DNA from: Desulfobacterales bacterium
Lineage (GTDB): Bacteria > Desulfobacterota > Desulfobacteria > Desulfobacterales > C00003106
DNA length: 10,616 nucleotides
Direction of reading: 5' to 3'
Assembly (NCBI GenBank): GCA_030672555.1
Contig: DAOVGD010000139.1
Span: forward strand, 1-10,616
Shown one piece after another: positions 1-5,712 of this stretch. The position numbers and the translations under genes were made by a program. Numbering within the stretch: position 1 is the first letter of the stretch; every line of letters begins with the position of its first letter. Under the pieces are notes generated by a model that searched no databases, was not told the DNA's origin, and was given only the letters and a program-made list of their open reading frames with translations.

Positions 1-770
1 AAGACAAAGTTAGTTACATCGACCACATTATTTATGGACCGCAATCCGATCGATTCCAACCGATTGAGTAGCCACGACGGCGAAGGGCCAATTTTCACAC
101 CGGTAATAAGCCGGGCGGCATATCGGAAACAATGATCCGGCGCTTCAATTATAACCGAGGTCTGCTCTGATATGGGTCGGTCGCCGGCAGGGAGTTTAAT
201 CTTCGGGTAATTCAAATCTTTTTTGAGAATGGCCGCGATCTCACGGGCAATCCCCAAAAGGCTTAAACAATCAGAACGGTTTGGTGTAAGATCGATCTCC
301 ATAACGGTATCGGACAAATTCATAGCCGTTTTAATCCTGGTCCCGGGCCTTGCTGTATCGGCAAGTATCAGGACCCCGGAAGTATCATCACCAAGACCGA
401 GTTCCGACTCAGAGCAGAGCATTCCGTGCGATATTTCTCCCCGTATTGCCGCTTCCTGGACGGTTATGCCTGAGGGGAGTTCAGTACCCGGGAGTACCAC
501 GGGGACCAGGTTCCCGACATGAATGTTTGGTGCGCCGCATACGATCGATCGAAACCCTTCGCCCATATCCACATTACATATAGACAAGTTGTCGGCGTTT
601 GGATGTGGGGATATATTTACAATCTTTCCAACTACAACGCTGTCGAGATAGGCATATCTATCCGTAACGCTTTCAACTTCAAGCCCCGCCATAGTGAGAG
701 CGTCGGCTAATTGATTGACATCTATATCAATATTTACGTAATCCTTGATCCAGCCTAAACTAATCTTCAT
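1..770 (-). CDS. pheT: Phenylalanyl-tRNA synthetase beta subunit, 3' part missing (runs off window)
   Basis: Beta subunit of the alpha2-beta2 phenylalanine-tRNA ligase, which charges tRNA-Phe in the cytoplasm; beta carries the tRNA-binding and editing domains. The frame is open from ATG at 770 to the window edge, giving about 256 residues of a family usually near 800. The protein begins MKISLGWIKDYVNID, the standard PheT N-terminus. An EMAP/OB-type tRNA-binding domain follows at about residues 40-150 (VVVGKIVNISPHPNADNLSICNVD, then IVCGAPN, then HGMLCSESELGL). The start of the B3/B4 editing region comes next (EIDLTPNRSDCLSLLGIAREIA, later NNVVDVTNFV at the edge). The gene follows pheS after 185 nt, an unusually wide gap filled by an inverted repeat. 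Shine-Dalgarno is weak (GAG about 10 nt before ATG). Identity is secure; the C-terminal half cannot be judged. Confidence 0.97.
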   Translation of the reverse strand, partial: MKISLGWIKDYVNIDIDVNQLADALTMAGLEVESVTDRYAYLDSVVVGKIVNISPHPNADNLSICNVDMGEGFRSIVCGAPNIHVGNLVPVVLPGTELPSGITVQEAAIRGEISHGMLCSESELGLGDDTSGVLILADTARPGTRIKTAMNLSDTVMEIDLTPNRSDCLSLLGIAREIAAILKKDLNYPKIKLPAGDRPISEQTSVIIEAPDHCFRYAARLITGVKIGPSPSWLLNRLESIGLRSINNVVDVTNFV

Positions 771-792
771 GGGTTGTTACTCAATAATAATT

Positions 793-934
793 CACCGCAA
801 AGACGCAAAGATCGCAAAGAAAGTCTTAAAGGCCATTGGCTATTCGTTCTTAGAGGATAAACTTCGAATATTGATATATGAAACAGATCCGATTTAATCA
901 TGTTTTCCTTTGCGTTCTTTGCGTCTTTGCGGTG
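793..934. repeat. Inverted repeat of CGCAAAG units between pheS and pheT
   Basis: Perfect 18-bp arms CACCGCAAAGACGCAAAG (793-810) and its reverse complement (917-934). Imperfect pairing extends inward by roughly 12 bp. Each arm is itself two or three CGCAAAG units at 8-9 bp spacing. The 106-nt centre shows nothing recognisable. A single-arm relative lies at 2152-2169. Similar CGCAAAG palindromes are common intergenic repeats in deltaproteobacterial genomes (from memory). In the pheS-pheT transcript the arms could form a long stem. Confidence 0.85.
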
Positions 935-955
935 AGATAAACGGTTTTACGTTAC

Positions 956-1963
956 TCAAAATTGGTGAAGGAATCGGATATCGTTTTCGTATAGTCTACG
1001 AATATCTTCAATTCCGTATCTCAGCATGGCGATCCTCTCTATTCCCATGCCAAAAGCAAACCCTGTATAGCGATCACTGTCATAGCCGACATATTTAAAA
1101 ACAGCGGGATCGACCATGCCTGCGCCCAGTATTTCCAACCAGCCGGTATGGGAACATACTCTGCATCCCTTTCCCCGGCAGAGGACACATTCTATGTCCA
1201 CCTCAGCGCTCGGTTCGGTAAATGGAAAAAAACTAGGACGAAATCGAAGGCTTATAGTTTCATCAAACATCTGATGAACAAATATAGTCAGTATCCCCTT
1301 CAGATCTCCGAAAGAGACGTTCTCATCCACCATGAGTCCTTCCACCTGATGAAACATCGGAGTGTGGGAGATATCGGAATCAACGCGGTAAGCCTTACCC
1401 GGACCGATCATTCGAATCGGAGGCTGCCGTTTTTCCATGGTTCTGATCTGGATGGGAGAAGTATGAGTACGCAGAACCACATTCTCAGAGATATAGAAGG
1501 TGTCCTGCATATCCCGGGCGGGATGATCTTTCGGAAGATTCAGCGCCTCAAAGTTATAGTAATCTGATTCGATATCCGGCCCTTCCAACACCTCAAACCC
1601 GAGACGTGAAAAAACATCACTGATCTCCTGCATAATCTGGATGATGGGATGTATTGTTCCCCGCAAAAGAGGCCGTCCGGGCAACGTCACATCTATACCT
1701 GCCCCAGGTCTTGCTTCCTTTGCGGAGCATTCTTTCAGGGCCTTTTTGAAGGCTCCTTCAAGTACTTTCTTAACTTTGTTCGCTAACTGCCCTATTTTAG
1801 GTCGTTCTTCTTGCGGAAGAGAAGAAACATTGCGCAAACATCCGGTAACAAGGCCTTTTCTTCCCAGGCACTTGACTTGCAGCGCTTTTATTTCATCCAG
1901 GCCCAAATCTGTTTTAAGAAGCTCCAGGGCCTCTTTTTCGATCTTTTCAAGCTCGGCTTTCAT
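956..1963 (-). CDS. pheS: Phenylalanyl-tRNA synthetase alpha subunit
   Basis: Catalytic subunit of phenylalanine-tRNA ligase, working with PheT. From ATG at 1963 the product is 335 residues, the usual family size. The N-terminal coiled-coil arm spans about 1-90. The class II catalytic core follows: motif 1 region around 105-130 (HPIIQIMQEISDVFSRLGF), motif 2 at about 188-210 (GPGKAYRVDSDISHTPMFHQ), FPFTEPSAEVD at 246-256, and motif 3 at 304-316 (FGMGIERIAMLRY). Cysteines 259, 262, 267 and 270 form a CxxC-x4-CxxC set, a small knuckle found in many bacterial PheS but not in E. coli; whether it binds metal is not shown by sequence alone. The reading frame stays open to an ATG at 2032, but that extension lies in a repeat array and does not resemble PheS. 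A GGA 8 nt before 1963 is a modest Shine-Dalgarno. Confidence 0.97.
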   Translation of the reverse strand: MKAELEKIEKEALELLKTDLGLDEIKALQVKCLGRKGLVTGCLRNVSSLPQEERPKIGQLANKVKKVLEGAFKKALKECSAKEARPGAGIDVTLPGRPLLRGTIHPIIQIMQEISDVFSRLGFEVLEGPDIESDYYNFEALNLPKDHPARDMQDTFYISENVVLRTHTSPIQIRTMEKRQPPIRMIGPGKAYRVDSDISHTPMFHQVEGLMVDENVSFGDLKGILTIFVHQMFDETISLRFRPSFFPFTEPSAEVDIECVLCRGKGCRVCSHTGWLEILGAGMVDPAVFKYVGYDSDRYTGFAFGMGIERIAMLRYGIEDIRRLYENDIRFLHQF

Positions 1964-1987
1964 GAATATTCCAAAAAAACAATATGT

Positions 1988-2032
1988 CAGTTGTCCGTGG
2001 TCCGTTGCAAAACATAAACAACGGACAAGCAA
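1988..2032. repeat. Heptad repeat pair upstream of pheS
   Basis: Degenerate 7-bp units: cagttgt, ccgtggt, ccgttgc (1988-2008), then, after a 10-nt centre, inverted units caacgga and caagcaa (2019-2032). The core arms GTCCGTTG (2000-2007) and CAACGGAC (2019-2026) pair perfectly around an 11-nt loop, 25 nt before the pheS start. A hairpin here could affect pheS translation or mRNA processing; that is inference. Confidence 0.75.
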
Positions 2033-2062
2033 CTTGATTGTATAGGAATTTCCTTTTTGTTA

Positions 2063-2122
2063 GACAGGATTCACAGGATGATCAGGATAAAGAAAAATCA
2101 TGTAAATCCTGTGAATCCTGTC
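2063..2122. repeat. Perfect 17-bp inverted repeat with 9-bp period, rplT-pheS gap
   Basis: Arms GACAGGATTCACAGGAT (2063-2079) and its exact reverse complement (2106-2122) enclose a 26-nt AT-rich loop. Within each arm the ACAGGAT-type unit recurs every 9 bp (a third degenerate unit begins at 2080 in the left arm). This ACAGGATT-type palindrome is a familiar dispersed intergenic repeat in deltaproteobacteria (from memory). It can fold in either strand and could act as an RNA-stabilising or processing hairpin between rplT and pheS. Confidence 0.88.
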
Positions 2123-2131
2123 AGAGAAGTC

Positions 2132-2169
2132 CCGCCGAAGGCGGCTAAATTCTTTGCGCCTTTGCGGTA
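2132..2169. repeat. Small GC palindrome joined to a half CGCAAAG element
   Basis: CCGCC and GGCGG (2132-2144) flank a GAA loop. They are followed at 2152-2169 by CTTTGCGCCTTTGCGGTA, which matches the right arm of the 793-934 repeat at 16 of 18 positions but has no inverted partner here. With the 2063-2122 element this makes a compound block of three repeat types immediately behind rplT. Confidence 0.7.
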
Positions 2170-2180
2170 AGGTCAAACGA

Positions 2181-2534
2181 TTATAAATTCCCTGCGGCAA
2201 GTTCGGCTATCTTGCCAAAACCCACAGGATCAAATATTGCTATATCGGCCAAGCTCTTTCGATCTAATGCAACCTTGGCCTTTTTTAATCCGTTCATCAA
2301 ACGGCTGTATGAAAGATTATTTAAACGTGCGGCCGCATTGATACGAACAATCCAAAGCTTCCTGAACTCTCGTTTTCTCTGCCTCCTGTCTCGATAGGCA
2401 TATCTGAGCGCCCTATCTACAGCATCGGCGGCAGTGCGGTAAAGCTTGCTTCTACCCCCTCGGAACCCCTTGGCCAGCTTCAGGACCTTTTTTCTACGTC
2501 GTCTACTCTTCACACTTTTCTTAACACGTGACAT
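2181..2534 (-). CDS. rplT: 50S ribosomal protein L20
   Basis: Large-subunit protein that binds 23S rRNA early in 50S assembly and in some bacteria represses its own operon by binding the mRNA. The product is 117 residues, exactly the family size. It starts MSRVKKSVKSRRRRKKVLKL, the basic extended N-terminal tail. It continues with the helical domain (YRDRRQRKREFRKLWIVRINAAAR at about 47-70) and ends in GFGKIAELAAG. The start at 2534 is supported by AAGGAGAG 6 nt upstream and by family length; the open frame reaches to 2630 but that extension is unlike L20 and runs into a repeat array. It follows rpmI after 174 nt, so a leader-mediated control in that gap is possible, although I see no recognised L20 pseudoknot. 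Confidence 0.97.
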   Translation of the reverse strand: MSRVKKSVKSRRRRKKVLKLAKGFRGGRSKLYRTAADAVDRALRYAYRDRRQRKREFRKLWIVRINAAARLNNLSYSRLMNGLKKAKVALDRKSLADIAIFDPVGFGKIAELAAGNL

Positions 2535-2624
2535 AACTCTCTCCTTATAAAATATCATGAGGCCCTTGGAAAAGATGTTCTCATCCAAAGACCTCAAAAA
2601 TCTGCTTATCTTGGTCTTATCATC

Positions 2625-2698
2625 TATCATTGATCATTGGGCATTTACCCCCGCCACGGCGGGGACAGATGACAAATGTTAAATGATCAATGCTAAAT
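2625..2698. repeat. Heptad repeat pair with central GC palindrome, rpmI-rplT gap
   Basis: Left units tatcatt, gatcatt, gggcatt (2625-2645) and right units gacaaat, gttaaat, gatcaat, gctaaat (2671-2698) are inverted relatives (ATCATT against AATGAT/CAAAT) in strict 7-bp register. Between them lies a separate palindrome, CCCCGCC-AC-GGCGGGG (2649-2664), which looks like a second element placed in the loop of the first. Confidence 0.8.
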
Positions 2699-2708
2699 GA
2701 GAGTCTTA

Positions 2709-2906
2709 TCAAGCGTAAGGAATCATCTTTTTTACACTTGCAAGGTTTGTCCCGTCGACCAATCCGCCTTTACGCATATTCCTTTTTTTCTTTGTTGTCT
2801 TCTTGGTAAGGATATGGCTGGCATAAGCCTTTGATCGAACGATCTTACCTTTGCCCGTAACTTTAAAGCGCTTTGCGGCGCCTCTGTTTGTTTTCATTTT
2901 TGGCAT
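2709..2906 (-). CDS. rpmI: 50S ribosomal protein L35
   Basis: Small basic large-subunit protein of 65 residues, the normal L35 length. It begins MPKMKTNRGAAKRFKVTGKG and carries the family pattern of KTNRGAAKRF, HILTKKTTKKKR and VKKMIPY near the C-terminus. ATG at 2906 is preceded by AAGGGGAT at a good distance. It lies between infC and rplT, the conserved bacterial order. The 96 nt between infC and rpmI contain a pyrimidine heptad array. No anomaly is seen in the protein. Confidence 0.97.
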   Translation of the reverse strand: MPKMKTNRGAAKRFKVTGKGKIVRSKAYASHILTKKTTKKKRNMRKGGLVDGTNLASVKKMIPYA

Positions 2907-2964
2907 GACTATTATCCCCTTCGCAAAATCTCTGTAATTATTAAATCAGGACCCGAATTTCAGA

Positions 2965-3006
2965 TCTCTATTTTCTACTTTCTGACTTCTGTTCTCTATT
3001 CTCTAC
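2965..3006. repeat. Six-unit heptad array overlapping the infC stop codon
   Basis: Six consecutive 7-bp units in exact register: tctctat, tttctac, tttctga, cttctgt, tctctat, tctctac. The last unit contains the complement of the infC stop (3003-3005). No inverted partner is evident here, unlike the other heptad loci. On the transcript the array is purine-rich (AGAGAAT-like). Confidence 0.85.
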
Positions 3007-3509
3007 TTCGGCGCCAGAATCATTATCATACGTCGGCCTTCCATCTTGGGGAACTCTTCCACAACGGCAAACTCAGATGTCAACTCAGCCACCTTTTGCA
3101 TTAACTCTCTACCGAGATTGGTATAAGCAATCTCGCGCCCTCTAAACTGCATCGATATCTTTACCTTGTCTCGATTTTCCAAGAAACGCTTGACATGGCG
3201 TAATTTTACCTCGATATCATGGCTGCCGGTCTTGGGACGAATCTTAATCTCCTTGAGCTGGACGGTTGACTGTTTCTTTTTGGCCTCTTGAAATTTTTTC
3301 TTCTGATCGTATTTGTATTTTCCATAATCCATAATCCGACAGACCGGAGGTTTTGAAGTTGGGGCTACCTCCACAAGATCCAATCCCCTTGTTCCCGCGG
3401 TTTCCAAAGCTTGGCTGAGCGGCACAACCCCCAGCTGTTCACCCGCTTCGTCTATAAGTCGAACCTCCCTCGCACGAATCCTCTTATTTACATTAACTCG
3501 CTTAGCTAT
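3003..3509 (-). CDS. infC: Translation initiation factor IF-3, ATA start codon
   Basis: IF-3 binds the 30S subunit, prevents premature 50S joining and checks the start codon and initiator tRNA. The product is 168 residues from an ATA start at 3509-3507, typical for IF-3. The N-domain includes NKRIRAREVRLIDEAGEQLG and PPVCRIMDYGKYKYDQKKK. A lysine-rich linker follows, then the C-domain with VQLKEIKIRPKTGSHD, FRGREIAY, and VVEEFPKMEGRRMIMILAPK at the end. No ATG, GTG or TTG in frame would preserve the N-domain; the first such codon, GTG at 3425, would remove 28 conserved residues. AGGAGGTG lies 4 nt before ATA. The ATA overlaps the thrS stop (ATAG), implying coupled translation. E. coli infC also uses a rare start (AUU), which lets IF-3 repress its own synthesis; the same control is inferred here. 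Confidence 0.95.
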   Translation of the reverse strand: MAKRVNVNKRIRAREVRLIDEAGEQLGVVPLSQALETAGTRGLDLVEVAPTSKPPVCRIMDYGKYKYDQKKKFQEAKKKQSTVQLKEIKIRPKTGSHDIEVKLRHVKRFLENRDKVKISMQFRGREIAYTNLGRELMQKVAELTSEFAVVEEFPKMEGRRMIMILAPK

Positions 3510-5296
3510 ATTTCACCTCCTAAGTACATCTCCCGTTTGCAAACCCCTTTGACCTCATCGACAAAGTCGGTAATCGACATGGGAGGCATCTGTTCACCCC
3601 CCCTTCGTCTGGGCGCAACGGCTTTATTTGCGACCTCTTTGTCACCTATCACAAGCATATATGGTATCTTTTGCATCTGAGCTTCTCGAATTTTGAGTCC
3701 CAACTTTTCATTACGAAGATCTTTTTCTACACGAATATCCGCGTTCAGCAGCCGGCTATATACCTCCTCGGCATAGGGATTCTGACGTTCAGTAATCGTA
3801 AGAACTACCGCCTGGACCGGAGCAAGCCATGTTGGGAACGCTCCCGCGTAATGCTCGATCAAAACACCGAGAAACCGCTCTATGGCCCCGAGAATCACCC
3901 GATGTAACATTACCGGTCGGTGTTTTGCCCCGTCGCTTCCGATATATGTCAGATCAAACCGCTCAGGCAACGTAAAATCACATTGAATAGTGGCACACTG
4001 CCAGCTCCGTTCTAAAGCATCCTTCAACTTAACATCGATCTTTGGACCATAAAAGGCCCCATCCCCTTCATTAATATCATAGGGAAGGCCATAATCCTCA
4101 ACAGCTTTAACGAGTGCGTTGGTTGCGCGTTCCCAGTCTTCATCCGTGCCTATCGATTTCTTAGGTCTGGTACTAATCTCTAACTCATAGTCAAAACCGA
4201 ACAACTTCATTACATCGACAACAAAACGAATAACCCCTTTTATTTCCTCATTGAGTTGATCCGGGCGACACAGAATGTGCGCATCGTCCTGAGTAAACTG
4301 GCGCACCCTGAAAAGTCCATGAAGCACCCCGGAACGCTCATGTCTATGCACGGTGCCAAGTTCAAAATAGCGAATCGGGAGATCTCTGTAACTACGCATC
4401 CGTGACTTGTAAATCAACATATGGGAAAGGCAATTCATCGGTTTGATACCGTAAGCTTCCCCGTCGATTTCAGTAAAATACATACTTTCCCGGTAATTGT
4501 CAAAGTGGCCTGATTTCTCCCAAAGCTCTCTTTTGAGAATCTGCGGCCCCATCACCATCTGATACCCACGTCGAAGATGCTCTCTCTTTTCAAAATCCTC
4601 AATTATATTTCTGAGAATAGCGCCCTTGGGGTGAAACAGAATCATTCCCCCTCCGACTTCATTGCTGGTACTGAAAAGATCAAGGGCCTTGCCAAGACGT
4701 CGGTGATCCCTCTTTTCGGCCTCTGCCAACCTGTTAAGATGGTCTTTTAAGGATTTTTTGTCAAAGAAGGATGTGCCATAAATCCTCTGTAGCATCTTGC
4801 GGGACTCATCTCCCCGCCAGTAAGCGCCTGCAACATGTGTCAATTTAAAGGCCTTAACCCCTTTTGTCGAAGCTATATGTGGGCCTCGACAGAGATCCAC
4901 AAAATCGCCTTGACGGTAAATAGACACCTCTTTATCAGGTATTTCTTCGAGGATCTCTACTTTATATGGTTCCCCCATCTCCTGGAACAGTTCAATTGCT
5001 TTTTCCCTGGGGATCACTTCACGTTGAAAAGGAAGTCCAGCCTTAATCAAGGCCTTCATCTTCTCTTCTATCTTCTTTAGATCATCCGGAGAAAAAGTCC
5101 CTTCGTAATCAAAATCATAATAAAAACCGTTTTCAATAGCGGGGCCTATGGCAATCTTTACATCCTTATAAAGGTCCTTTACCGCCTGCGCCATGATATG
5201 CGCCGTGCTGTGACGCAATACCTCAAACCCCTCCGTACACGGAGGTTCGCATTCGATTACAGAGCTATCGCTAAGTGTAACTGTAATAGTTGACAT
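3506..5296 (-). CDS. thrS: Threonyl-tRNA synthetase with reduced TGS domain
   Basis: Class II enzyme that charges tRNA-Thr and clears mis-charged Ser-tRNA-Thr. From ATG at 5296 it has 596 residues, shorter than the usual 630-650. The loss is N-terminal: only about 28 residues precede the editing domain, where a TGS domain of about 60 would be expected. The editing site is present (H29xxxH33 and CRGPH with C136/H140). The catalytic core has the zinc ligands C289, H340 and H465, motif 2 at about 310-340 (YFELGTVHRHERSGVLHGL, RQFTQDDAH) and motif 3 (LHRVILGAIERF). A C-terminal anticodon-binding domain spans about 487-590. The usual MNCPGH reads MNCLSH. The frame stays open to 5368, but those 24 codons come from a repeat array and do not restore TGS. 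No clear Shine-Dalgarno precedes 5296. The stop overlaps the infC start by 4 nt. Confidence 0.96.
   Translation of the reverse strand: MSTITVTLSDSSVIECEPPCTEGFEVLRHSTAHIMAQAVKDLYKDVKIAIGPAIENGFYYDFDYEGTFSPDDLKKIEEKMKALIKAGLPFQREVIPREKAIELFQEMGEPYKVEILEEIPDKEVSIYRQGDFVDLCRGPHIASTKGVKAFKLTHVAGAYWRGDESRKMLQRIYGTSFFDKKSLKDHLNRLAEAEKRDHRRLGKALDLFSTSNEVGGGMILFHPKGAILRNIIEDFEKREHLRRGYQMVMGPQILKRELWEKSGHFDNYRESMYFTEIDGEAYGIKPMNCLSHMLIYKSRMRSYRDLPIRYFELGTVHRHERSGVLHGLFRVRQFTQDDAHILCRPDQLNEEIKGVIRFVVDVMKLFGFDYELEISTRPKKSIGTDEDWERATNALVKAVEDYGLPYDINEGDGAFYGPKIDVKLKDALERSWQCATIQCDFTLPERFDLTYIGSDGAKHRPVMLHRVILGAIERFLGVLIEHYAGAFPTWLAPVQAVVLTITERQNPYAEEVYSRLLNADIRVEKDLRNEKLGLKIREAQMQKIPYMLVIGDKEVANKAVAPRRRGGEQMPPMSITDFVDEVKGVCKREMYLGGEI
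3514..3521 (-). promoter_or_regulatory. Strong Shine-Dalgarno of infC inside the end of thrS
   Basis: AGGAGGTG on the minus strand is complementary to the 16S rRNA 3' end and sits 4 nt before the ATA codon. It is encoded by the last thrS codons (Leu-Gly-Gly-Glu). It decides the non-canonical infC start: no ATG, GTG or TTG at a workable distance fits the IF-3 frame. Confidence 0.88.
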
Positions 5297-5316
5297 ACAA
5301 TTTTGCTTCGCAATTA

Positions 5317-5389
5317 GTCGAGTCGTTAAACCGTCGAGTCGTCGAGTAGAGCTTAAGTTCCCAACCACTTGACCATTCTACGACTTGAC
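5317..5389. repeat. GTCGAGT-type heptad repeat pair between tRNA-Val and thrS
   Basis: The left part is built from gtcgagt/cgtcgag-like 7-bp units (about 5317-5347). The right part (about 5365-5389) carries inverted relatives. GTCGAGTCGTTAAA (5317-5330) matches the reverse complement of 5376-5389 at 11 of 14 positions. The element fills the 110-nt gap between tRNA and thrS and accounts for the spurious N-terminal extension of the thrS frame. Boundaries are approximate. Confidence 0.7.
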
Positions 5390-5406
5390 TATTTAACCAG
5401 TATCTA

Positions 5407-5481
5407 TGGTAGGCGCGAAGAGATTTGAACTCTTGACTTCTACCGTGTCAGGGTAGCGCTCTCCCCCTGAGCTACGCGCCT
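5407..5481 (-). tRNA. tRNA-Val (anticodon GAC)
   Basis: A 75-nt cloverleaf read on the minus strand. The acceptor stem AGGCGCG/CGCGCCT is fully paired, with a D stem GCTC/GAGC, an anticodon stem CTACC/GGTAG around loop CTGACAC (anticodon GAC, reading GUC/GUU valine codons), a 5-nt variable loop, and a T stem AAGAG/CTCTT around TTCAAAT. Discriminator A and CCA are encoded (5410-5407). It lies 110 nt before thrS in the same orientation and may share its transcript. Its 5' end is only 4 bp from a MITE-like element. Confidence 0.96.
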
Positions 5482-5485
5482 ATAC

Positions 5486-5588
5486 GAGACCTTTGCACAA
5501 CTGCCATTTTTGCCTTCCCCTCCGGGGCGTAGGCCCCACGGGCCGGGGGCTTGCCTGACAAAAAAATGTCACGTTGTGCAAAGGTCTC
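5486..5588. mobile_element. MITE-like element with perfect 16-bp terminal inverted repeats
   Basis: GAGACCTTTGCACAAC (5486-5501) and its exact reverse complement (5573-5588) bound a 103-bp element. Similarity continues inward: an AT-rich CATTTTT stretch then GC follows each end in mirror order. The middle is a GC-rich palindromic core (GGGGCGTAGGCCCC at 5524-5537). It has no coding capacity. Ends of the GAGACCTTTGCA type resemble those of some IS5-group insertion sequences (from memory), so a non-autonomous derivative is likely. No clear target-site duplication is visible. It lies between candidate promoters and tRNA-Val, so it would be transcribed as part of the tRNA leader. Confidence 0.75.
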
Positions 5589-5612
5589 TGTAAATGATCT
5601 CATTTTCTGGGC

Positions 5613-5643
5613 GTTATAACACACAAAACCCCTAAAAATTCAA
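5613..5643 (-). promoter_or_regulatory. Candidate sigma70 promoter P2 for tRNA-Val/thrS
   Basis: On the minus strand a -10-like TATAAC (5618-5613) is followed by a GC-rich discriminator GCCCAG, a feature of growth-controlled stable-RNA promoters. The best -35 candidate is TTGAAT (5643-5638) at a long 19-bp spacing. Plausible but not strong. Confidence 0.4.
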
Positions 5644-5650
5644 AACAATT

Positions 5651-5679
5651 TTAATATCAATTATATTACTTACTGTCAA
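5651..5679 (-). promoter_or_regulatory. Candidate sigma70 promoter P1 for tRNA-Val/thrS operon
   Basis: On the minus strand a consensus -35 TTGACA (5679-5674) is followed at an ideal 17-bp spacing by TATTAA (5656-5651), 4 of 6 to the -10 consensus, in an AT-rich context. It points toward tRNA-Val, about 160 nt away, with the MITE-like element in between. It is the best promoter match I found in the gap between pgsA and the translation operon. Confidence 0.55.
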
Positions 5680-5712
5680 GAAAAATGCCTGTAGAGCTTT
5701 TATATCAATGAC

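Noticed and set aside
1964..2032. In-frame N-terminal extension of pheS
   Set aside because: It lies in a heptad repeat pair; PheS length and N-terminal coiled coil fit the start at 1963.
1148..2045. Plus-strand open frames opposite pheS
   Set aside because: They are antisense shadows of a conserved gene, without family features or ribosome sites.
2535..2630. In-frame N-terminal extension of rplT
   Set aside because: L20 begins at MSRVKKSVKSR with a good Shine-Dalgarno and standard length; the extension is non-homologous and reaches a repeat.
3003..3425. infC starting at GTG 3425
   Set aside because: It would delete conserved IF-3 N-domain residues and has no Shine-Dalgarno.
5297..5368. 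In-frame N-terminal extension of thrS to ATG 5368
   Set aside because: The 24 extra codons are translated from a heptad repeat array and do not resemble a TGS domain.
5297..5406. T-box or other riboswitch before thrS
   Set aside because: The space is filled by a heptad repeat; no T-box sequence or antiterminator pattern is visible.
5661..5666. TATAAT at 5666-5661 on the minus strand as -10 of the TTGACA at 5679
   Set aside because: Spacing would be only 8 bp; TATTAA at 17 bp is the better partner.
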